Origin: Bacillota bacterium
GTDB taxonomy: Bacteria; Bacillota_A; Clostridia; Clostridiales; Clostridiaceae
Length of the DNA: 10,262 nucleotides
Direction: 5' to 3'
NCBI GenBank assembly: GCA_021780795.1
Contig: JAJXYA010000455.1
Span: forward strand, 1-10,262
Positions 5,422 to 10,262 of the stretch are shown here, piece after piece. Position numbers and translations under genes: made by a program. Below the pieces are notes generated by a model. The model was not told the origin of the DNA, made no database searches, and worked only from the letters and a program-made list of their open reading frames with translations. Numbering within the stretch: position 1 is the stretch's first letter; each line of letters begins with the position of its first letter.

Positions 5422-7845
5422 ATGATGAATTTAGATAAAAAAAATAAAGAGGGGATGGTAATTCCCGTATCGGACATAGTTTTATTACCGGGAATGCTTT
5501 ATACCTTAAGACTAAATAAGATTAGTGAAGAAGAACTTCAAAACTTAGCTAAGGAGGAGCAATTTAGTATTGCATTGCCTTTAAAGCAAAATTTTAATCA
5601 AAGTAAGTTAAAGGAAGATGATTTCCATAGAGTTGGAGTTTCTTTTCAAGTAAATGAAGTTGAAAAGACAGAAAAAGGATATCAAGTTAAAATAAAAGTG
5701 TTAGATAGGGTGGAAATTATATCACTTAACATTGGAGATAATTTTATCCGTGTAGAATTTGAGGTAGCACCGGATGTTATCGACCTTACAGAAAAGAGTC
5801 AAGAAGAAATGCTTGATTATGTGAAAAAAGTTACTCGTGAGGTTAGTGAAAACTTCAAGGGCTCAGAGCAATTCATGAAAATGGTAGAGGACCAAAAGGA
5901 CTTAAATAAACTTATAGGTCATCTTACTCAATTTATGCCACTTTCAAATGAGGAAAGGTATGATTTAATCCAGCATCAATCGTTAAAGGAGAGAAGTCTT
6001 AAATTTATGGATTACCTCCTAAAACAGAAAGAAGCCCTAAAACTACAATTTGAGATGGCAGAGAAATTCACTGAAAAAGCTAACAAAAATTATAGAGAAA
6101 CAGTGCTAAGAGAGCAGTTAAAAGCTATTCAAAGTGAGTTAAATGAAGGGAAAAGTGAAGGTTCTAAAAAAGACAAAGATTATTTAGGTAACATAGAAGC
6201 AGCTCAAATGCCAAGTGAAATAAAAGAAGCTGCTTTAGAGGAACTTGAAAAGTTAGAAAGTCAAAGTCCAAATAGTTCTGAATACAATGTTATAAAGAAT
6301 TATTTAGATTTATTAGTTAAGTTACCTTGGAAAAAGCCTGAACCTAAAGTTATTAACCTAGGAGAAGCAAGACGAATCTTAGATGAGCAGCATTATGGTC
6401 TAGAAAAGGTAAAGGATAGAATAATACAACATCTTGCTGTTATGCAGCTTAGAAAAGATAAAAAGGGATCTATTCTATTACTAGTTGGACCTCCTGGAAC
6501 AGGGAAGACAAGTTTAGGTAAAAGTATTGCGCAGGCTCTTGATAGAAAATACATTCGCCTTAGTTTAGGTGGCGTACGTGATGAAGCTGAAATTAGAGGC
6601 CATAGAAGAACTTATGTAGGTGCAATGCCAGGAAGAATTATTCAAAACATTAAGAAGGCGGGAGAAATAAATCCAGTTATGGTTTTGGATGAAGTGGACA
6701 AACTAATGGTAGGTTATAACGGAGATCCAGCTAGTGCACTACTAGAGTGACTAGATCCTGAGCAAAATAATACCTTTACAGACCATTATTTAGATTTGCC
6801 ATATGATTTATCAGAAGTATTCTTTGTTGCTACAGCTAACTCTTTAGATAACATTCCTAGACCATTATTAGATAGAATGGAGATAATTCAAATATCTAGT
6901 TATACTATGAATGAAAAATTTCATATCGGGAAAAATCACTTAATTCCGGAAGTATTTGAAGAACATGGACTTAATAAGGAACAATTAATTATAGAAGATG
7001 AAGCTTTACAGAAAATAATTAGCGAATATACTCTTGAAGCTGGAGTGAGAGGGCTTAAAAAGCAGCTTGCTACCCTTGCAAGGATTACCTCAGAAAAAAT
7101 TGTGTCTAATAAGGTGGAGTTACCATTTAAAGTTAAAGTGGAGGGATTAGAGGAGTTGCTTGGAAGAAAAGTTTCAAGTCATGATAAGGCTCAACAGGAT
7201 AATCCACCAGGAGTGGTGACAGGACTAGCATGGACAGCTGTAGGAGGGGAAATACTTTTCGTTGAAGCAACAGACATGGTAGGAAATGGACAAGTTACCT
7301 TAACTGGACAATTAGGAGATGTTATGAAAGAATCTGCAAAGATTTCACTGAGTCTACTTAAGTCAAGGTTACCAATGAATGCTGTAAACTTTAAGGAAAG
7401 AGATCTTCATATTCACGTTCCATCAGGATCTACCCCTAAAGATGGTCCCTCAGCTGGAATGACCTTATTCACTGCACTTGCGTCTCTAGTTACAGGCATA
7501 AAAGTGGATTCAAAGCTTGCAATGACGGGAGAAATTACTTTAAGAGGTGCAGTACTTCCAATAGGTGGACTTAAGGAAAAACTATTAGGAGCTCAAAGGG
7601 CAGGAATAACAAAAATATTAATTCCAAAGGACAATTCAGTTGACCTAAAGGATGTGCCAGAAGAAGTTAAGAATCAGCTAACTATTATTACGGTGGAAAC
7701 AATAGAGGATGTTCTTAAAGAGACTTTGGGATTATCATTACCTAGAGTTGAACATGTCTTTAGCGGTATGACAGAAGGAAAGTCACAAACTTCTATAAAC
7801 TGGGGCGCATACTCTAGCAAAGATAAAACTTTACTTGAAGTCTAA
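5422..7845 (+). pseudogene. lon: ATP-dependent Lon protease (endopeptidase La), interrupted by in-frame TGA at codon 443
   Basis: Lon is a hexameric AAA+ serine protease that unfolds and degrades damaged or regulatory proteins. The frame of 807 residues has the normal length. It has an N-terminal LON substrate domain (about 1-200), a coiled linker (200-245), Walker A GPPGTGKT (356-363) and Walker B MVLDEVDK (D423 E424). The protease domain has Ser677 in DGPSAGMT and Lys720 in GGLKEK, 43 residues apart as in E. coli. TGA (6748-6750) stands inside ASALLE-stop-LDPEQN, where Lon proteins have Val. All sequence after it stays in frame and well conserved. The 442-residue product would lack part of the ATPase and all of the protease. 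I chose ATG 5422 because AAAGGGAG (5405-5412) precedes it; ATG 5392 lies in the operator. An upstream tetR and operator suggest repression. Recent mutation or sequencing error is most likely. Confidence 0.9.
6748..6750 (+). other. Premature in-frame TGA in lon
   Basis: The codon order is GCA CTA CTA GAG TGA CTA GAT CCT GAG. Family alignment from memory expects Ala-Leu-Leu-Glu-Val-Leu-Asp-Pro-Glu. No frame change occurs. The bases after the stop give UGA CUA G, which is known as a leaky stop context in animal genes; its relevance in bacteria is unproven. Confidence 0.9.
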
Positions 7846-8235
7846 ATCTTATTCTTAAGTTGTTAATATTAAAGTACCTGAGTGATGATAGAATCCTAAG
7901 ATTGTTTTCGCATTTTGATAATATAACTGCTCAAAGATCCTTAGGTGATAGAGCTTTTAAACTTGAATAAAATTGACCTTGACAAAGGGTACACCTTGTC
8001 AAGGTCATTTTTATTGTGTGCTAAGTATATGCGAAGAGTTATAAGACAAGAAGAAATTTTAAGTGAATAGAATGAAAGTAGATAATGTATATTAAAAGAA
8101 TTCGAAAACATCAGCATTTTGAATTTTATGTACCTAATATTTGGATGTAACAAATTTGGAAAATTATACTTTATACATATTAAACCTACAGTGACGCATA
8201 ATAGTTATAAGTATTTTAAATGTGAGGTGTAGTAA
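7846..8235. other. Intergenic region between lon and the secreted-protein gene
   Basis: This 390-base gap contains the lon terminator (7974-8014) and, at its end, the ribosome binding site GAGGTG of the next gene (8223-8228). A start-less 43-codon frame (7839-7970) reads like protein but has no start or ribosome site. A possible promoter, TTGGAT (8141-8146), 18-bp spacer and TATACT (8165-8170), could serve the next gene. I see no RNA gene or mobile element. Confidence 0.5.
7974..8014 (+). terminator. Strong rho-independent terminator after lon
   Basis: A perfect 12-bp stem, TGACCTTGACAA / TTGTCAAGGTCA (7974-7985, 7996-8007), with a 10-nt loop is followed by TTTTTATT. It lies about 130 bases after the lon stop codon. 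Confidence 0.92.
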
Positions 8236-8976
8236 ATGCAAAATATAAAGTCCGCATTAATCAGATTATTTCCAAAATGGATACTTTTGATATTATTTTT
8301 CTCAGTAATGCTAAACTGTAGTGTAATTATTGGAGAAACAGTGGAGGCAACAGTATTAGATATTGAGAGTAGTTTATCAAAAATATCTAAAGAGGAAGTA
8401 ATAAATCTAATAAAGACGCAGGGAACTAAAAGTCCTTATTATTTCGAGGGTCTTTCCTACAAGGTAGCTAATATTGACAAAGATGATGATTTTGAGATTG
8501 TTGCAAAAATTGATAGCGGGGTTCATGTAGGTTATTTTTTTGTATTTGATAAGAATAGTCAGGGGAAATATTCTCTTGTAGCAGAAAAAGATTGGAAAGT
8601 AGAAAAATGGGACTTGGAATACTGGTATAATCTTAATGGAGGCATTAAAGCATATGAAATGACAACCCGTGCTGGTGGCTCAGGTATAGATATTTTTTAT
8701 GGTCATGTATGGTATTTAAAAGATGGCAAATTTGTTGATGCCTGGCTGGGAACTCTAAAGGAAAGAACGGCGTTTCAGGATATTCTCAATTTAAAGATTG
8801 GAAGTTATCAAATTAATAGCGATGATTCAAGACTATATGCGTGGACAACGAAATATAGTACAAAAATGAGCACAAATACACCAATGGCAAAGCCAACAAC
8901 CACTGTATCAATATTCAAGTTTGATGGTATTAAATATGTCTTGCAAAGTCAAAATACTTGTGAGCAAAGTAATTAA
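8236..8976 (+). CDS. Secreted or membrane-anchored protein of unknown function
   Basis: A 246-residue protein. A basic N-terminus and a hydrophobic stretch (about 15-33) end in VEA (36-38), a likely signal peptidase I site, so the protein should be exported. No good lipobox: Cys28 follows MLN. The mature part is rich in aromatic and beta-forming residues. It contains an acidic loop, NIDKDDDFEIVAKID (79-93), followed by YFFVFDKNSQGKY, reminiscent of FG-GAP/VCBS-like beta-propeller repeats that bind calcium. WYLKDGKFVDAW and IFKFDGIKYVL repeat the strand-DG-strand pattern. No catalytic motif is seen. The ATG at 8236 follows GAGGTG (8223-8228) with 7 bases between. The gene stands alone, with a terminator behind it. 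I do not recognise the family; an extracellular binding or structural role is only inference. Confidence 0.85.
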   Translation: MQNIKSALIRLFPKWILLILFFSVMLNCSVIIGETVEATVLDIESSLSKISKEEVINLIKTQGTKSPYYFEGLSYKVANIDKDDDFEIVAKIDSGVHVGYFFVFDKNSQGKYSLVAEKDWKVEKWDLEYWYNLNGGIKAYEMTTRAGGSGIDIFYGHVWYLKDGKFVDAWLGTLKERTAFQDILNLKIGSYQINSDDSRLYAWTTKYSTKMSTNTPMAKPTTTVSIFKFDGIKYVLQSQNTCEQSN

Positions 8977-9078
8977 ATTCTTTGGATAAATTTATTATAT
9001 TTAAAATATTAGCAGGGAGTTAAAATCCGAGATTTTCTAGAGTAATATCTAAGTAGAGTTATTTAATAAAATGTTGTA

Positions 9079-9117
9079 AAAAGTGGCTATAAAATATTGT
9101 AGCCACTTTTAATTTTT
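9079..9117 (+). terminator. Rho-independent terminator after the secreted-protein gene
   Basis: A perfect 11-bp stem, AAAAGTGGCTA / TAGCCACTTTT (9079-9089, 9100-9110), with a 10-nt loop is followed by AATTTTTT. It lies about 100 bases after the stop codon. Confidence 0.9.
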
Positions 9118-9164
9118 TAATTAACATAGCTACAGAATTCCTACTCAAGATATCCTGGTAAATA

Positions 9165-9187
9165 TGTTATAATAGTGGTAAATTACC
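9165..9187 (+). promoter_or_regulatory. Extended -10 promoter and start-site palindrome
   Basis: TGTTATAAT (9165-9173) is a perfect extended -10 element; no clear -35 is present, which such promoters can do without. The predicted start near 9180 falls inside the 11-base palindrome GGTAAATTACC (9177-9187), a possible repressor site. It would drive the transporter remnant and the phosphotransferase gene. Confidence 0.55.
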
Positions 9188-9346
9188 GTGAATGAAACAT
9201 CAATAGCCTTTCCAGTTTACAGTGCAGGAAGTATAATTTTTATAAGTTTAGGTGAAGTATTCTTATATAAAGAAAAATTATCTAAAAAGAATAAGATAGC
9301 AATAGCCTTAGTTATTTTAGCATTGATATTAATAAATATAGGATAA
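9188..9346 (+). pseudogene. C-terminal remnant of an EamA/DMT-type membrane transporter
   Basis: A 52-codon frame from GTG to TAA. It reads like the last two membrane helices of a drug/metabolite transporter: AFPVYSAGSIIFISLGEVFL, then YKEKLSKKNK as the short cytoplasmic loop, then IAIALVILALILINIG as the final helix. The 'E-x-L-s' loop between the two helices is typical of EamA domains. A stop codon (TAA 9179-9181) lies just upstream in frame, and no other frame continues the protein. The GTG has no ribosome binding site and would sit only about 8 bases after the predicted transcription start. I therefore call it the tail of a decayed or deleted gene. A tiny stand-alone membrane protein is possible but less likely. 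It ends 55 bases before the next gene. Confidence 0.6.
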
Positions 9347-9401
9347 TAATAGGTGGAATAATTAAGGTGGTTGTAAATATTACGAGAGGTGGTAACAAAG
9401 A

Positions 9402-10262
9402 GTGGATATACCAGAAAGTTTTGATGATAATATAAAACGAGTATTTGGAGAAAAAGGTGTAGCTTGGAGAAGAAGTCTTCCACAGCTCCTTGAAACCTGT
9501 ATAAAAAAATGGAATTTATCTAACTGTAGACTGTCAAAGCATTTATCTATGAATCTTATATGTTTTGCAGAATCCCCTGAATACGGAGAAATTGCACTTA
9601 AGGTAGGGGTACCTCACGCAGATTTGTTCACAGAGATGAAGGCTCTTTCTCTTTATGAAGGGTTACATATATGTAAGTGCTATGATTACGATATAGAGCT
9701 TGGGGCAATGGTTTTAGAGCGAATTAATCCTGGTGGACAACTTAAGGAGTTAAGTGATAGTGATGAAAGAATTAACATTGGTTCTAATGTGATTTCTAGG
9801 CTTCCAATTTTTATAGAAGATACAGAAGGGTTTCCTACCTATGGTTATTGGATAGAGAGGGCATTTAAAAGGGCTAGAGAAGAAAATAAAGTAGGAGAAA
9901 AAATGCTTTATTACATAGCTGAGGCGGAAATCCTATTTAAAGAAATAGAAGCTATTGATAAACGAAAAGTACTTCTACATGGTGACCTTCATCATGAAAA
10001 TATACTTCAAGAAAAAGATGGTAGATGGAGGGCAATAGATCCAAAGGGAGTAGTAGGGGCAATGTCCATGGAAGCAGCAAGGTTTATTGAGAATGAATTC
10101 AGCTTTGTAGCACCAGAGCTGAGATTAGCCACTTTAGATAAGATGACAACAATCTTTAGCGAAAAGTTAGGAACCTCAAAGCGTATAATTGCAGCTGGTG
10201 CCTTTGTACTTATGGTACTTAGCATATGTTGGTGTTTTGAGGGTTACAGTGAGAGTGAAGAG
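9402..10262 (+). CDS. Aminoglycoside/hydroxyurea phosphotransferase-family kinase, 3' end outside window
   Basis: An open frame of 287 codons running off the window. The fold is that of small-molecule antibiotic kinases (APH(6)/hydroxyurea kinase family), which transfer ATP phosphate to a hydroxyl group. Visible motifs are IALKVGVP with the ATP-binding Lys67, Glu78 in FTEMKAL, the hinge-like GAMVLERINPGG, the catalytic loop HGDLHHENIL (193-202, base Asp195, Asn200) and the metal-binding IDPKG (Asp213). The order matches streptomycin 6-kinase-like proteins, whose DPKG replaces the usual DxG. The start is GTG 9402: AGAGGTGG (9385-9392) precedes it by 9 bases, and TAA at 9393-9395 closes the frame upstream. 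Real resistance cannot be concluded; many chromosomal members have unknown substrates. Confidence 0.88.
   Translation, partial: MDIPESFDDNIKRVFGEKGVAWRRSLPQLLETCIKKWNLSNCRLSKHLSMNLICFAESPEYGEIALKVGVPHADLFTEMKALSLYEGLHICKCYDYDIELGAMVLERINPGGQLKELSDSDERINIGSNVISRLPIFIEDTEGFPTYGYWIERAFKRAREENKVGEKMLYYIAEAEILFKEIEAIDKRKVLLHGDLHHENILQEKDGRWRAIDPKGVVGAMSMEAARFIENEFSFVAPELRLATLDKMTTIFSEKLGTSKRIIAAGAFVLMVLSICWCFEGYSESEE

Larger units (their letters stand above)
8977..9187. other. Intergenic region before the transporter remnant
   Basis: It contains the terminator at 9079-9117, an extended -10 promoter at 9165-9173 and the palindrome GGTAAATTACC at 9177-9187. The first 100 bases (8977-9078) show no gene or structure. 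No earlier part of the transporter found downstream can be read in any frame here. Confidence 0.55.

Noticed and set aside
6748..6750. TGA in lon as a selenocysteine codon
   Set aside because: The family has Val here, not Cys, and I see no clear insertion-element hairpin immediately downstream.
6736..6756. ACTAGA repeated nine bases apart around the lon stop, as a slippage duplication
   Set aside because: Removing one unit would delete conserved residues (Glu and Leu), so the repeat reflects the normal Leu-Glu/Leu-Asp codons.
7839..7970. 43-codon protein-like frame after lon (contains LRLFSHFDNITAQRSLGD)
   Set aside because: No start codon or ribosome binding site and no recognisable family; could be a gene relic but cannot be supported.
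7941..8153. 70-codon open frame on the minus strand
   Set aside because: It runs straight through the lon terminator stem, has no ribosome binding site and an AT-driven composition.
9351..9392. Three AGGTGG motifs suggesting several small genes
   Set aside because: The first two are not followed by a usable open frame; only the third precedes a real start.
9217..9483. 88-codon open frame on the minus strand
   Set aside because: It lies antisense to the transporter remnant and the start of the phosphotransferase gene, which have better coding character.
10007..10225. 72-codon open frame on the minus strand
   Set aside because: Shadow of the phosphotransferase gene, opposite its conserved catalytic region.

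Overview
The window is AT-rich, densely coding DNA with strong AGGAGG-type ribosome binding sites, TTGACA/TATAAT promoters and many hairpin terminators. Together with a T-box-controlled glutaminyl-tRNA synthetase and the protein sequences, this points to a low-GC Gram-positive anaerobe, most likely Clostridium in the broad sense. It reads as ordinary chromosome with no insertion sequence, phage, CRISPR array, rRNA or tRNA gene. Two genes are damaged: lon by an in-frame stop, and a membrane transporter reduced to its last ~50 codons.

Layout. 1-802 is the 3' part of a two-domain GNAT acetyltransferase, closed by a strong terminator. 803-1149 is a regulatory gap with a possible second terminator and a promoter preceded by an 11-bp-spaced direct repeat. 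1150-1626 encodes a small lipoprotein with a duplicated ~20-residue motif. 1730-2215 encodes a Ser/Asn/Thr-rich protein of unknown function. A hairpin at 2269-2306 ends this gene and also the convergent glnS (2331-4031, minus strand). glnS has a full T-box leader (about 4178-4577) whose specifier codon CAA and acceptor-pairing UGGC both fit tRNA-Gln.

Divergent from glnS is a TetR-family repressor gene (4724-5287) with a palindromic operator between its own -35 and -10. A near copy of that operator lies at 5375-5392, just before the next gene, lon (5422-7845). The pair looks like a repressor-controlled, accessory Lon protease. lon carries an in-frame TGA at codon 443, inside the AAA+ domain at a position that is normally Val. 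The rest of the frame is intact, including the Ser-Lys protease dyad. This is a recent nonsense mutation, a sequencing error, or (less likely) a recoded or leaky stop.

After a perfect 12-bp terminator stem comes a secreted or membrane-anchored protein of unknown function (8236-8976) with its own terminator. Then come an extended -10 promoter, the 52-codon tail of an EamA/DMT-type transporter (9188-9346), and the start of a GTG-initiated aminoglycoside/hydroxyurea-type phosphotransferase that runs off the end (9402-10262).

The most noteworthy signals are the interrupted lon, the shared TetR operator linking tetR to lon, and the 11-bp direct repeat before the lipoprotein promoter. No clearly new multi-gene system is visible.
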